Positions 20,180 through 29,900 of a DNA stretch of 45,485 nt are shown here, piece by piece. Numbering within the stretch: the first letter of the stretch is position 1; the number at the start of each line of letters is the position of its first letter. Under the pieces are notes generated by a model, which had not been told where the DNA came from, searched no databases, and saw only the letters and a program-made list of their open reading frames with translations. The stretch spans positions 1-45,485 of the forward strand of contig JAHLLJ010000017.1 of NCBI GenBank assembly GCA_020444205.1. The letters run 5' to 3'. The DNA is from Deltaproteobacteria bacterium. Lineage in GTDB: Bacteria > Desulfobacterota > Desulfarculia > Desulfarculales > Desulfarculaceae. The position numbers were made by a program, and so were the translations under genes.

Positions 20180-21226
20180 TTGGCGAAGCTAGCAGTGGCC
20201 ATGAGCGGGGGCGTGGACTCCTCATTGGCCGCGCTTGTTTTAAAGCAGGAGGGTCACCAGGTAGTGGGGCTCAGCCTGCGCCTGGGCGCGGGGCCTGATG
20301 GGGCCTGGAGCGCCGGGGCCGCGGCGGCGGCCCAATTGGGCCTGGAACATCAGATAGTTGAGGCAGGCGGGCCCTTTGAACAAAGAGTTTTAGGGCCGGT
20401 GGCTCAAGCATACGCGGGGGGATTTACGCCAAATCCCTGCGCCATGTGTAACGCCCGGGTAAAGCTGCCCCTGCTTTGGGAAGCGGCTCGGGGCATGGGT
20501 TGCGAGGCCCTGGCCACCGGACACTACGCCCGCCTGGTGCAAAATGCCCACGGCTGGCAACTGGCCGAGGCCGAGGACCGGAGCAAAAGCCAGGCTTACT
20601 TCCTGGCCCGCGTGGAGCCCGCTCTGCTGCCCCGGCTGAGGTTCCCCTTGGGGGAGATGGAAAAAGGCCAGGTGCGCCGCCTGGCGGCCCAGGAGGGCCT
20701 GGTGGCGGCTCATAGGCCCGAGAGCCAGGATTGCTGCTTTTTGCCTCCCGGCGGCTGGGACGAGTTCATGAAGCAACGGGAGGCTGTTAGGCCCGGGGTT
20801 TTGGAAGACGCCCAGGGGAATCAACTGGGGCGTCACCAGGGGCTGCACCGCTTTACCGTGGGGCAGCGCCGCGGGCTGGGACTGGCCATGGGCCAACCGG
20901 TCTATGTGACCAGCCTGGACGGTGGACGGGCCGCGGTAAGGGTGGGGCCCAAGCCGGAACTGGCCACCTCGGGCCTGGAGGCCAAACAACCCCTCTGGTA
21001 CCTGCCTCCTCAGGGCGATGAAGAGTTTTTGGTGCGTTTTCGTTATTCCCACCCAGGCGTAAAATGTCGGGTGGAGCCAAAGGGTCAAGGCTTGCGGGCG
21101 CTGTTCGCCCAAGAGCAGGGGGCGGTGGCCCCGGGCCAGTTGGCGGTGTTTTACCGGGACCGCCGCATAGCGGGCTCGGCTTGGATTGACAAGGCAATAC
21201 AACCACTAAGGATAGGGACATCATGA
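20180..21226 (+). CDS. mnmA: tRNA-specific 2-thiouridylase MnmA
   Basis: 348 residues. Thiolates the wobble uridine (U34) of Lys/Glu/Gln tRNAs using ATP and a sulfur relay. PP-loop AMSGGVDSSLAAL at the N-terminus. Catalytic cysteines are visible in FTPNPCAMCN and SQDCCFLP. Central ATGHYARL, DRSKSQAYFLARV and TVGQRRGLGLAMG motifs are present. It starts with TTG behind a GGGGGAAGGA ribosome site, and its end overlaps the Rrf2 gene by four bases (ATGA). First gene of an operon whose other members also concern sulfur or Fe-S chemistry. Confidence 0.95.
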   Translation: MAKLAVAMSGGVDSSLAALVLKQEGHQVVGLSLRLGAGPDGAWSAGAAAAAQLGLEHQIVEAGGPFEQRVLGPVAQAYAGGFTPNPCAMCNARVKLPLLWEAARGMGCEALATGHYARLVQNAHGWQLAEAEDRSKSQAYFLARVEPALLPRLRFPLGEMEKGQVRRLAAQEGLVAAHRPESQDCCFLPPGGWDEFMKQREAVRPGVLEDAQGNQLGRHQGLHRFTVGQRRGLGLAMGQPVYVTSLDGGRAAVRVGPKPELATSGLEAKQPLWYLPPQGDEEFLVRFRYSHPGVKCRVEPKGQGLRALFAQEQGAVAPGQLAVFYRDRRIAGSAWIDKAIQPLRIGTS

Positions 21227-21675
21227 AACTTTCCACAAGAGGACGTTACGGTGTGCGGGCCATGTTGGAATTGGCCATCAACGCCGGTAAGGGGCCGGTG
21301 CCCCTCAGGGATCTGGCTTCGCGCCAGGAAATTTCCGCTAAGTATCTGGAGCAGCTGCTCATACCCCTCAAGGGTGCCGGACTGGTCAAGAGCGTGCGGG
21401 GAGCGCGCGGCGGTTATCTTCTTTCCAGTGACCCGGAGAGCATCTCCCTGTACGATATCGTACGTAGCCTGGAAGGGCCTTTGGCCCCGGTGGAGTGCGT
21501 ACAAGACGCCAATTATTGCGACCGGGTCGGCGGCTGCACCGTGCATATGGTGTGGGGCGACATGGGTCAGTTGCTGGTGGACTTCCTTTCCAACATCTCC
21601 CTGGCCGAGATGGTTCGGCGCCAGAGAGAGAGGGATCGTACCTGCCAGGCGGCAGAGGCGGCGGCAGCAGGATAA
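21223..21675 (+). CDS. Rrf2-family transcriptional regulator
   Basis: 150 residues. Winged helix-turn-helix in MKLSTRGRYGVRAMLELA and ISAKYLEQLLIPLKGAGLVKS, followed by the RGARGGYLL wing. Three cysteines in VECVQDANYCDRVGGC (spacing Cx6Cx5C) suggest an Fe-S cluster ligand set as in IscR-type members. It overlaps mnmA and is 15 bases before the DUF39 gene, so it probably senses sulfur or Fe-S status and controls this operon. Not necessarily IscR itself: no iscS/iscU genes follow. Confidence 0.92.
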   Translation: MKLSTRGRYGVRAMLELAINAGKGPVPLRDLASRQEISAKYLEQLLIPLKGAGLVKSVRGARGGYLLSSDPESISLYDIVRSLEGPLAPVECVQDANYCDRVGGCTVHMVWGDMGQLLVDFLSNISLAEMVRRQRERDRTCQAAEAAAAG

Positions 21676-21690
21676 ACAAAGGAGACAGCG

Positions 21691-22866
21691 ATGAGAAGCC
21701 TCGAGGAGATCAACGACAAAATTAAGTCGGGCAAGGTAGTGGTGGCCACGGCCGAAGAGGTCGTGGACATGGTGAAGGATAAGGGCGTCAAGAAGACCGC
21801 CCGAATGGTTGACGTTGTCACCACCGGTACCTTTGGGCCCATGTGCTCCTCGGGGATCTACTTCAACATCAAGCAGTCCACCCCCAAGATCAAGTGTGGG
21901 GGTGGACGGGTTACCGTGGATGGCGTGGCGGCCTATGCCGGTTGGGCGGCCGCGGACATCATTTTGGGCTGCTCGGCCATGACCGACGAGGACCCGCGCA
22001 ACGCGGTCTATCCCGGTCTGTTCAAGTTCGGCGGAGCCCACGTCATTCAGAAGCTGGTGGCCGGGGAAAAGGTCCGGCTGCAGGTGCGCACCTACGGCAC
22101 CGACTGCTACCCCCGCAAGGAGTACGACACCGAGCTGGGCCTGCGCGACATGAACGAAGCGGTGCTGTTCAACCCGCGCAACGCCTATCAGCTCTACAAC
22201 GTGGCGGTGAACCTGGGCAAGCGCACCATCTACACCTACATGGGTGTGCTCAAGCCTCGCCTGGGCAACGCCAACTTCGCCACCTGCGGGTCTCTCAGCC
22301 CCCTGCTCAACGACCCCAAGCTACGCACCGTGGGCATCGGCACGCGCATCTTCCTGGGAGGAGGCGACGGTTACGTGGTCTGGCCGGGAACCCAGCATGT
22401 GCCCGATCCCGAGCGCGATGAAAAGGGCCTGCCCCTGACCCCGTCGGCCACCCTGGCGGTTATCGGCGATCTCAAAGGCATGAGTGATCGTTACATCAGG
22501 GCGGCTTCCATAGCCGGCTATGGTTCCTCCCTGGCCGTTGGCCTGGGCATCCCCCTACCGGTAGTGGACGAGGAGGTGATCGCCTATGCAGCGGTGACCG
22601 ACGCGGACATCACCTACCCGGTGGTGGATTATTCAGAGGCCTATCCCCTGGGGCGCCCCGGCGCCCTGGGGCGGGTATCCATGGCCGAGCTCATGGCCGG
22701 GTCCATCGAGGTGGACGGCAAGAAAGTGCCCACCGGCGGCATGGCCAGCCGGGCCCGCGGCCGCGAAGTGGCCTTGGAGCTCAAAGAGCGCATTACCCAG
22801 GGCAGCTTTTTCCTGACCCGGCCGTCGGCCGCCCTCCCCGGCGCCGAACTGGCCCAGGGCCTGTAG
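21691..22866 (+). CDS. DUF39 homocysteine biosynthesis protein
   Basis: 391 residues. The DUF39 family was shown genetically in methanogens and sulfate reducers to take part in making homocysteine directly from aspartate semialdehyde and a sulfide-derived sulfur source. Recognisable conserved stretches are TTGTFGPMCSSGIYFN, a CGGGRVTVDGVAAYAG segment and RTYGTDCYPRKEY; Cys residues in these (MCSSG, KCGGG, GCSAM, TDCYP) are candidates for sulfur handling. Unlike some archaeal versions no CBS domains are attached. An AAAGGAGA ribosome site precedes the ATG. The partner NIL-ferredoxin follows. Confidence 0.9.
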   Translation: MRSLEEINDKIKSGKVVVATAEEVVDMVKDKGVKKTARMVDVVTTGTFGPMCSSGIYFNIKQSTPKIKCGGGRVTVDGVAAYAGWAAADIILGCSAMTDEDPRNAVYPGLFKFGGAHVIQKLVAGEKVRLQVRTYGTDCYPRKEYDTELGLRDMNEAVLFNPRNAYQLYNVAVNLGKRTIYTYMGVLKPRLGNANFATCGSLSPLLNDPKLRTVGIGTRIFLGGGDGYVVWPGTQHVPDPERDEKGLPLTPSATLAVIGDLKGMSDRYIRAASIAGYGSSLAVGLGIPLPVVDEEVIAYAAVTDADITYPVVDYSEAYPLGRPGALGRVSMAELMAGSIEVDGKKVPTGGMASRARGREVALELKERITQGSFFLTRPSAALPGAELAQGL

Positions 22867-22894
22867 ACACACACCGCGAGAAAGGAGCAGGGCC

Positions 22895-23302
22895 ATGGTC
22901 AAAAAGAAGCTCATACTGAGTTTTCCCCCCCGGCTTATCCAGCAGCCGGTTACCAACAACCTGATTCGCAAGTTCGACCTTGAGGTCAACATTCTGCGGG
23001 CCAGGGTGGTCCCCCGCGAAAGGGGCCGCATAGTCATGCAGCTCAAGGGTTCGGCCAAGAACATCAAGGCGGGCCTGGAGTACCTGGAAGAACAGGGCGT
23101 GCAGGTGGACCCCATGGTCCAGGAGATGCGCCACTACCATGAGAATTGTGTGCAGTGCACCGCCTGCACCGCGGTGTGCCCCACCGACGCCCTGACCGTG
23201 GAGCCGGTGAGCCGGGAGATAGTTTTCGAGCCCTCCCACTGCATCATGTGCGAGTCCTGCATAGCCGCCTGTTCTTATGGGGCTATGGAAAGCCAGTTTT
23301 AG
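22895..23302 (+). CDS. NIL-domain 2[4Fe-4S] ferredoxin, DUF39 partner
   Basis: 135 residues. N-terminal NIL domain (residues about 1-75, as in MetN methionine transporters) followed by two 4Fe-4S motifs: CVQCTACTAVCP and CIMCESCIAACS. In archaea a NIL/ferredoxin gene works with DUF39 in homocysteine synthesis, probably supplying electrons for sulfur transfer. It sits 28 bases after the DUF39 gene with an AAGGAG ribosome site. Last gene of the operon. Confidence 0.92.
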   Translation: MVKKKLILSFPPRLIQQPVTNNLIRKFDLEVNILRARVVPRERGRIVMQLKGSAKNIKAGLEYLEEQGVQVDPMVQEMRHYHENCVQCTACTAVCPTDALTVEPVSREIVFEPSHCIMCESCIAACSYGAMESQF

Positions 23303-23607
23303 GTTTCATATTTCATGCATGCCGTGCGCCCGGCGCAGCCAGCCGCCGGCAGACGGTGTTGCCGGCAGCGCTTGGGCCTCGGCGTAGATTTGGCTGCGCC
23401 TGCGGCCCTCGCTAGCCGGTTGCCTTGTCTGCCGACGGCTGGCTGTGCCGGTTGGCTTAGACACAGCTCCTTGGCAAAGCTTATGGCTTCTCCTATGAGC
23501 CGTGTAATCTTCAAAGCGCCATTCGCAGTGGCTCCGCCTTTACTCAATATGCGTGCGGTCCTTGTCTCCCGCTTGACCCGGGCGGCGCGCGCGCCGCACA
23601 ATGCCCC
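23303..23607. other. Gene-free spacer rich in palindromes
   Basis: 305 bases between the sulfur operon and a GT-C gene. It contains the long hairpin at 23330-23451 and a perfect 16-base palindrome at 23582-23597. I see no convincing gene; short open frames here lack ribosome sites and family resemblance. Confidence 0.7.
23330..23451. repeat. Long imperfect inverted repeat / hairpin element
   Basis: Arms 23330-23356 and 23425-23451 (27 bases each) pair at 23 positions, and on the plus-strand RNA three of the four differences are G-U wobbles. Nested inside, about 23361-23377 pairs imperfectly with 23405-23420, and GGCGTAG (23381-23387) with CTGCGCC (23394-23400). The whole 122 bases can fold into one stem. 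It begins 28 bases after the ferredoxin stop. It has no T-run, so it is not a classical terminator; a mobile palindromic unit (REP/MITE-like) or processed RNA is possible. Confidence 0.7.
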
Positions 23608-26600
23608 ATGACCTTGGGACGCCACATACCCCCCCGGCGCCTGGTGCTGGCCGTATTTTTGCTGCTGGGCCTGGGCCTACGCCTTTGGGGCCTGGACTGG
23701 GAAGCCCCGGCCATGGGCACGGGAGGACCCGAGCAGTGGGGATGGCGGGTCATATCCAGCCTTAGCTGGAGCTCTCCGGCCTATCCCGGATTGATCACCC
23801 AGGCCTTTTTCTCCCTGGCCGCCCTGTTGCAGGGAGCCGTGTCTTTGGTCTCCGGCGGGCTGGCCCTGTTGACCGGCCAGGCCCGCTTCGTGGGCGAGTG
23901 GCTTTTGGACCCCCGCGTGGCCGGACGCCTGTGCGCCGCCCTTTTGGGGGCCGGGCAAATACCCCTGGCCTACCTTTTGAGCCGCCGCTGTTTTAACAGT
24001 GTGGCCGCCGGCCTGCTGGCCGCCGCCGCGATAGCGGTCAGCCCCTTGTTGGTAACTCAAAGCCACTACATTTCCCTGGAAACTCCTTTGGGCTTTTTGG
24101 CTCTTGTGACTGCTTTGCTGGCCTGGCACGCCATGGAGGAGCCCCGCAAGGGCATCATGGGCGGCCTGGGCTTGGTAATGGGCCTGGCGGCGGCTACCTC
24201 GGTGCTGGGCCTGCTACTTTGGCCGGCGGGGCTGGCCGCCGCGCTGGTGGGGGGCCGAATGGTAAGGCGCCCTGCCTCAAGGCGCTGGGCGCTTTGGCCC
24301 CTGTGCTTGGTGGGCGGGATGATCCTGGGCCTGGGCCTGGGCGCGCCCGGGCTGTGGTGGCCCCATGACATAGACCTAACCTGGAGCCTGTCTACGCTGG
24401 GCCTGTTCATACCCGGCGGGGCCGACTGGCCTTCACTGATACGGCAACGGCTGATCCAGGAAAGCCACGTCCTGATGAGGTGGGAGGGCCTGGAGATAGC
24501 CGTCCTGTGGCTGTTGGCCGTGGCCGTCTTGATAAGGAAAAAGCAGTGGCGACGCCTGGTGGTGGCTCTGGTGCCGGTGCCCGCGGCCCTTTTGGCCTTG
24601 TCTTGGCCAGGCACCAGCGGTCAGGGATGGCTGGCCCTGTGGCTGCCGGGGGCCTTGGCCATCGCGGTTTGGCCGCTGGTCCTGCTCTGCCGCCGCCTGC
24701 CGGTTTACGCCTGGCAGGTCGCCGCGGTCGGCGTGCTGCTGGCGGCCATGGCCCTGGCCGGGATGTGGCGCTCGGCTGGGGTGGGATATCTTTTTTGGCA
24801 GGAAGGCACCGTGGCCGCGGCCCGCTTCTGGCTGGAAAAAAACCTGCGGCCCGGAACCCCGGTTTTGGCTGGTCCAGGAGCTCCCCTGGACGTCTTCCCC
24901 GGTGCGCGCCTTTGGCGGCCCGGCCAGGATGCCGACGAGGCTTATCTGGTGCTGAACCCCGCCCAGGTCAGCCGCTCCAATGGGGATGGCCGCCTGGAGG
25001 AAAAGGTTGCCGCCCTCCAGCCCATGCAGCGATTCGACCTGAAGAGCGCTTGGAGCCGTGGCCCTTGGGGTCTGCGCGCGGCTTATCCGGTCCTGCTCAA
25101 CCCTACCCTGGCGGTTTACGCCCCCACCCCCCGCGGCCAGATTAGAGAACCCATGGCCCTGGACCGCCCACCGGTGGGGGCCGGGCGCCCCTATGGCCTG
25201 GTATATCAAAACGGTTTGCCTTACAGCCGTGATGATGCGGTGATGCTGGCCCAACCGGGCGGCAAGGCGGTAAGGGTGCTGCGCCGTTTTGACGGGCCTC
25301 CGCCGGTGGGGCTGCGTTTGCGCAATTTGGGCTCCGGCCTGCTAAGCGCTGACCTTACCCAGGGGCCCTGGAGCCGGCGGCACCTTACCCTTTACCCCGG
25401 CCAGCAAGCGGATATCCCCCTGGAAGTGCGGGGCTGGCCGCCGGTGGTGGATGGTCTGTATCCGGTGAAGCTGGCCGTGGGTGACAAGGGCGTGCTGTGG
25501 GCCCGCCTGCTGTCCGACCCCTTGCTCCTGGGCAAGCTGGACATGGAGGCTGGACGCTGGGGAAGGGCCCAGGAATGGCTCAACTTGGCAGTGAAAAGGC
25601 ACCAAGGCTTTGAGGCCATGAGCATGCTGGCCGGAGCCCTGGCCCGCCAGAACAAGCTCAAAGAGGCATCCTTGGCTTTGTTCCATCTGGACTACATGTA
25701 CCCGGAACGCTACATCGCCCTGGCCCACGGAGAGCGGAACCAAGCTTGGCGCAAGGGCCTGGCCGAGCTGACCGGCTATGACCTGGAGCTGCTGGAGCGG
25801 GCCACTTCCCTGGACTACGAGGTATTGGGCGCCCTGTATCTGGGCGACGACCGGCCGGTGAGCCTGCAGGGCGAGGGCTTTACCGGTAGCTTGCGCCACT
25901 CGGCCAAGGGCGATGGCTTGGTGCTCAATCTGTGGCTCAAGACTCCTTGGCCCCAGGGCCAGTGGAAAGCGGTAGTCAAGATGCGTGGCCATGACCCGGA
26001 TGATCCGGAGCGGCTGTTGGGTCAGGCCGAGCTGAGGGCCGTGGGGCCCCAGGGCAGCCGCCTGGTGGCTCATGAGGTTATTGCCAACGATAGCCTGGCC
26101 CACGGCGGACTGGAAATGCCTTTCCGCCTGGGCGAGGACGGCAATCGCCTGGAGCTGCGCCTCAACCTGGCCCAGGACGCGGGCCTGAGCCTGGCGGGCT
26201 TGCGGGTGGGTGCGGACATACAGGCCCACATGCGCCGCATTTTGCTCTGGTACTACGATGCCCGGGGGCTGGTGGCCCTGGGCGCGGGGCAGCACCAGAA
26301 GGCGGTGGACGCCTTTCAAGCGCTTTTGGACATGTTCCCCACCTACCGTCCCGCCTATCTGCCCCTGGCCCGCTCTTTGTTGGAGATCGGCAAGCTGGAC
26401 GAAGCCACCCAGGTGACCAACTTAGCCGAGGATGCCTATCATTCCTTTCCCGACCGTCTGACTCAGGTGTCGGCCTTGTACAAGGATTTGCGTCAAAAAG
26501 ATGCCTTGGCCCGGGTGGAAAAGCGGCTGGGCCATCTGCGCCCCTCGCTCAAAAGGGTGAGCCGTTTTGAAGACGGCATGAGCCTATTGGGATACGATTT

Positions 26601-26976
26601 GCCCAAAAACAAGGTGAAGCCCGGCGGCAAGCTGGAGGTGAATCTCTACTGGCGGGCTTGGCAGGCGGTGCCGGTGGATTACACCATATTCGTGCACCTG
26701 GTGGGGCCGGGCGGAGTGCTCAACTATGATCACCGCCTGGATAGGGGCCGCCGCTCCATGACCACCCTGCGCGCCGGGCAGGTGGTACGCGAAGATTTGA
26801 GCCTTAATATACTTAAAAGCGTTCCGCCGGGAAGCTACACCCTTACCGTGGGCCTATGGGACCCGGCGGTGGCCAGCGAGGCCTTGACGGTTATCAAAGG
26901 CGAGGATGCGGGACGCCGTCACCTGGAAGTGAGCAAGATCGAGGTTTTGGCGCCGAAAGCTAATCCAAAGAAGTGA
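23608..26976 (+). CDS. GT-C-like glycosyltransferase with TPR and beta-sandwich tail
   Basis: 1122 residues. The N-terminal half (about 10-420) is polytopic and resembles GT-C (ArnT/PMT-type) transferases that use polyprenyl-phosphate sugars: VAGRLCAALLGAGQIPLAYLLSRR-like and LLAAAAIAVSPLLVTQSHY segments. A canonical DE/DD catalytic pair in the first loop is not obvious (GGPEQWGW is there instead). Then soluble, probably periplasmic parts: beta-rich regions around 500-640, TPR-like helices near 650-700 and 885-960, and a C-terminal beta-sandwich with YTIFVHLVGPGG and GSYTLTVGLWDP, a domain common at the ends of such proteins. The start is uncertain, with no clear ribosome site. Its 3' end overlaps the convergent GT-C operon by 17 bases. 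Confidence 0.75.
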   Translation: MTLGRHIPPRRLVLAVFLLLGLGLRLWGLDWEAPAMGTGGPEQWGWRVISSLSWSSPAYPGLITQAFFSLAALLQGAVSLVSGGLALLTGQARFVGEWLLDPRVAGRLCAALLGAGQIPLAYLLSRRCFNSVAAGLLAAAAIAVSPLLVTQSHYISLETPLGFLALVTALLAWHAMEEPRKGIMGGLGLVMGLAAATSVLGLLLWPAGLAAALVGGRMVRRPASRRWALWPLCLVGGMILGLGLGAPGLWWPHDIDLTWSLSTLGLFIPGGADWPSLIRQRLIQESHVLMRWEGLEIAVLWLLAVAVLIRKKQWRRLVVALVPVPAALLALSWPGTSGQGWLALWLPGALAIAVWPLVLLCRRLPVYAWQVAAVGVLLAAMALAGMWRSAGVGYLFWQEGTVAAARFWLEKNLRPGTPVLAGPGAPLDVFPGARLWRPGQDADEAYLVLNPAQVSRSNGDGRLEEKVAALQPMQRFDLKSAWSRGPWGLRAAYPVLLNPTLAVYAPTPRGQIREPMALDRPPVGAGRPYGLVYQNGLPYSRDDAVMLAQPGGKAVRVLRRFDGPPPVGLRLRNLGSGLLSADLTQGPWSRRHLTLYPGQQADIPLEVRGWPPVVDGLYPVKLAVGDKGVLWARLLSDPLLLGKLDMEAGRWGRAQEWLNLAVKRHQGFEAMSMLAGALARQNKLKEASLALFHLDYMYPERYIALAHGERNQAWRKGLAELTGYDLELLERATSLDYEVLGALYLGDDRPVSLQGEGFTGSLRHSAKGDGLVLNLWLKTPWPQGQWKAVVKMRGHDPDDPERLLGQAELRAVGPQGSRLVAHEVIANDSLAHGGLEMPFRLGEDGNRLELRLNLAQDAGLSLAGLRVGADIQAHMRRILLWYYDARGLVALGAGQHQKAVDAFQALLDMFPTYRPAYLPLARSLLEIGKLDEATQVTNLAEDAYHSFPDRLTQVSALYKDLRQKDALARVEKRLGHLRPSLKRVSRFEDGMSLLGYDLPKNKVKPGGKLEVNLYWRAWQAVPVDYTIFVHLVGPGGVLNYDHRLDRGRRSMTTLRAGQVVREDLSLNILKSVPPGSYTLTVGLWDPAVASEALTVIKGEDAGRRHLEVSKIEVLAPKANPKK

Positions 26977-29900
26977 TGGAGGCTCCGGCCACCCGCAGAT
27001 CGCCGCCCTGGGCGTAGCGCACCCTCAGGCCCAACTCGCAGCGCCGTTTCAACTCAAATACAAGCTCTATATCGCGGTACTTGGCGCCCAGGTCCTTGCC
27101 GCGCACCCTGGCCGTGGCCAAGGGTAGGCGGCCCAGGTCGGTGGCCACGCTCAGCTCGGCCAGCAAGGCCTGGGGCGCTGCGCCTTGGGTAGCGGCCAGG
27201 CGGAAGCGGGCTACGTAGCGTCCCGGCGGGTAGGTCTGCTGAGGGCCGTGCATCAGGTACAGGGGAGGGGTCAGGCCCTTGCGAGCCGATATTGCCAGGC
27301 CGGTGGATGCGGCCGGGTCGGCTACCAGTTGGCCCGCCTGCCGCCACAAACGGCTGGCCGGGTAATAGGCCTGGGGCCGTTGCATGCCCGCGAAGTTGAG
27401 CATGGCCGCATCCAGGGCCAAATCGGCCCTGCCGCTGAACCACACCCTAAGCTCCAGGGGAACCAATCCCTCAAGGGTGAAGGGCAGGACCACGTCGTGC
27501 CAAGCATTGTCCACGGGCAAGCTGGAAGGGACCAACTTTAACCTGGCCAACACCTTGCCGGTGCTCTTGTCCACGGCCTCCACCCGGCCGGGCAGACCGC
27601 CGGGCCCCCGGCGCAGACGTAGGCGGGCCACATAGGTGCCCGGTGGCAGGGGACGTCCCGGACCCCTGGCCAACCAGCCTGGGGCGTCGCCACCCGCCTT
27701 GGCCTGGGCCACGTTGCCCGCCGGGCGCTCCAAACGCGGCCCCAAGGGGCCGTCCAAGCTCGTTGCTTCCTCAAACAGCAGCCCCCAGCCCGAGGCGTTC
27801 TTATCCTCCACCAGGCGCCCGGTGTTGCCTGGCAACCAAGAGGCGTCCCACCAACTGGTCACCGGCGAGACCTGGGCCAGTGCTTGGGCGGGCTCCAGGG
27901 CCGCGTTTCTGGGTTTGAGCAGCCAAACATTGCCCGCCTGTAGCTCTGCCTGGAAGCGGCTTCCGGCCACCAGGCGCCTGCGAGCCAGCTCGGGCGGGAA
28001 GGGGCACACCTTGCGGGTGTAGACCTCCTCGTCCTCGTAAAAGGCCACCATGCCCACTTTGAGGCGGGTGAGGGTGTCCCAAGCCTGAGGCGTGACCAAG
28101 CCGAAGTCCAGGGGGTACAAAGGCCAGAAAACCTGGTCCACATAGGCCTGGGGCACTTGGGGGGAGTAGCCGTTGACCATCACCGCCCTGGTCTGGGAGA
28201 TCAAGAGCTCGTACACCGAGGACTGGTGGGAATCCCCCGGCCAGATGGGCAGGCCCAGCAGGCGCTGCTTGGCCTGGGGGCCGGTGGGCAGCTTTTCCTT
28301 GACCTCCGTGGCCAGGGGGCCGGGCGGGGGCATGAGGCACAGGCCCGGGTCGCGGGCAGGCCAGAAGTCCCAGGCCACGCCCAGGCTCACCGCCACGGCC
28401 AGCGCCAGGGCTGCGATGCGCCCGCCGCCCCAGGCCTTGGCCAGCTCCTTGAGGGTCCAGCCGCCCAACAAGCCCAGGAACAGCACCGCGAAAATCACCA
28501 ACCGTCCGGGCACCCGGGGGTAGTTGAAAAAGGGCATGTACTCATAGAGCCAGGCGTAGAGGGGCAGTTGGGGCAGGTTGGGCCCCAGGCACAGTAAGGC
28601 GGCCAGGGTGCCCAGGCCGGCCCACAGAGCCACCGGGGCGCGAAGCCCCTGGCCCCGGCGACCCAAGGCCAACAGCAGCAGGCCCGCCCCGGCCAGGATC
28701 AAGGTGACCAGGCCCAGGTAGACCACCTGCTCGGAGTGAGCCGGGCTGATGCGGAACAGATCGGCCAGATGCGGAGCAAAGAGCTTGACCTCGCCCAGAC
28801 TGCGTCCCTTACTGGCGATGCTCTCATCCAGCACCCGGGCCTTTTGCACCATCATGGCCGCCGCGCCCAGGCCCCAGCCCACGCCCAGGGCGATGAGCGG
28901 CAGCCAGGTGCCCCGGGGCAGGCCGGGCCATTGCCGGGCCCGCCACAGGGCGGGCAGGCAGCGCCAAGCACCCCACGCCAACAGGAGCAGGATCAGCAGC
29001 TTGCCCAGGTGGGGTACGTCCAGCCAGTACTGCACCGCGTACAAGGGGCTGAGCAATAGAGGGGCCAAACCACGGGCCAGGTAAAGCCGTGAGCCTGCAA
29101 TGCCCAGGGTGGTGAGCCGGGCGGCCAGCTCAGCCAGCACCAGCCACAGAGAGATCAGCAACACCAGGCCCAAGGCCAGACTCACCGCCATACCCATGCC
29201 CGTGGCCAGGCTCTCATGGCCTCTCCCGGCGGCCAAGTGCAGGCTCAGCCCCAAGGCCAACCCCGCCCCGGCCACCCACCAGGCAGATGCCGCACCGCCG
29301 TTCTGGAGGGCGTCACCCGGCTCGCCCTGGCCGCTCAGGGTGAGCAGGCGCAGAGGCAGGTACAGGCCCAGAAGCAGGGTTGTGTAGAAAAGCAAATGCC
29401 CTTCCATGAGTCCCACGGCCAAAAGCAGCAACCCGCCCAGGGCCCCCCACCAGGCCGACCCCCTGGCCCAGCCCTTTTCCAAGCACCACAGGGTGGCGGG
29501 GAGCATAAAGGCTATGAAGCCGTAGAGATGGCCGGACAGGGCCTGGGAGGCCCTAAAGGGCAATAGGGCGTAGATCAGGGCCACGGGCAACGCGGCCAGG
29601 GAAGAGCCCAGCATGCGCCGGGCCAGGGCGAAGGCGGCCAGCCCGGCCAAAAGATAGGTGAGCAGCACCACCGCGTTGTAGGCCGATAGCGCGCCCAGGG
29701 GCTGGAGCACCAGGTAGAACAGGCTGAAGGGGAAATTGGCGTACAGGGCGATGCCCTGGGGGTGCAGGAAGGTGTTGAACTCATAGGGATTGCTGGGGAA
29801 GGAGCTGGGGCCGGTCAGGTTGTCGGTGAACAGCCAGGACCAGTAATAGAACTGCAAATGATCGCCGGGCATCTGGGGCACCAGCTCCCAGCCCGGCGAG

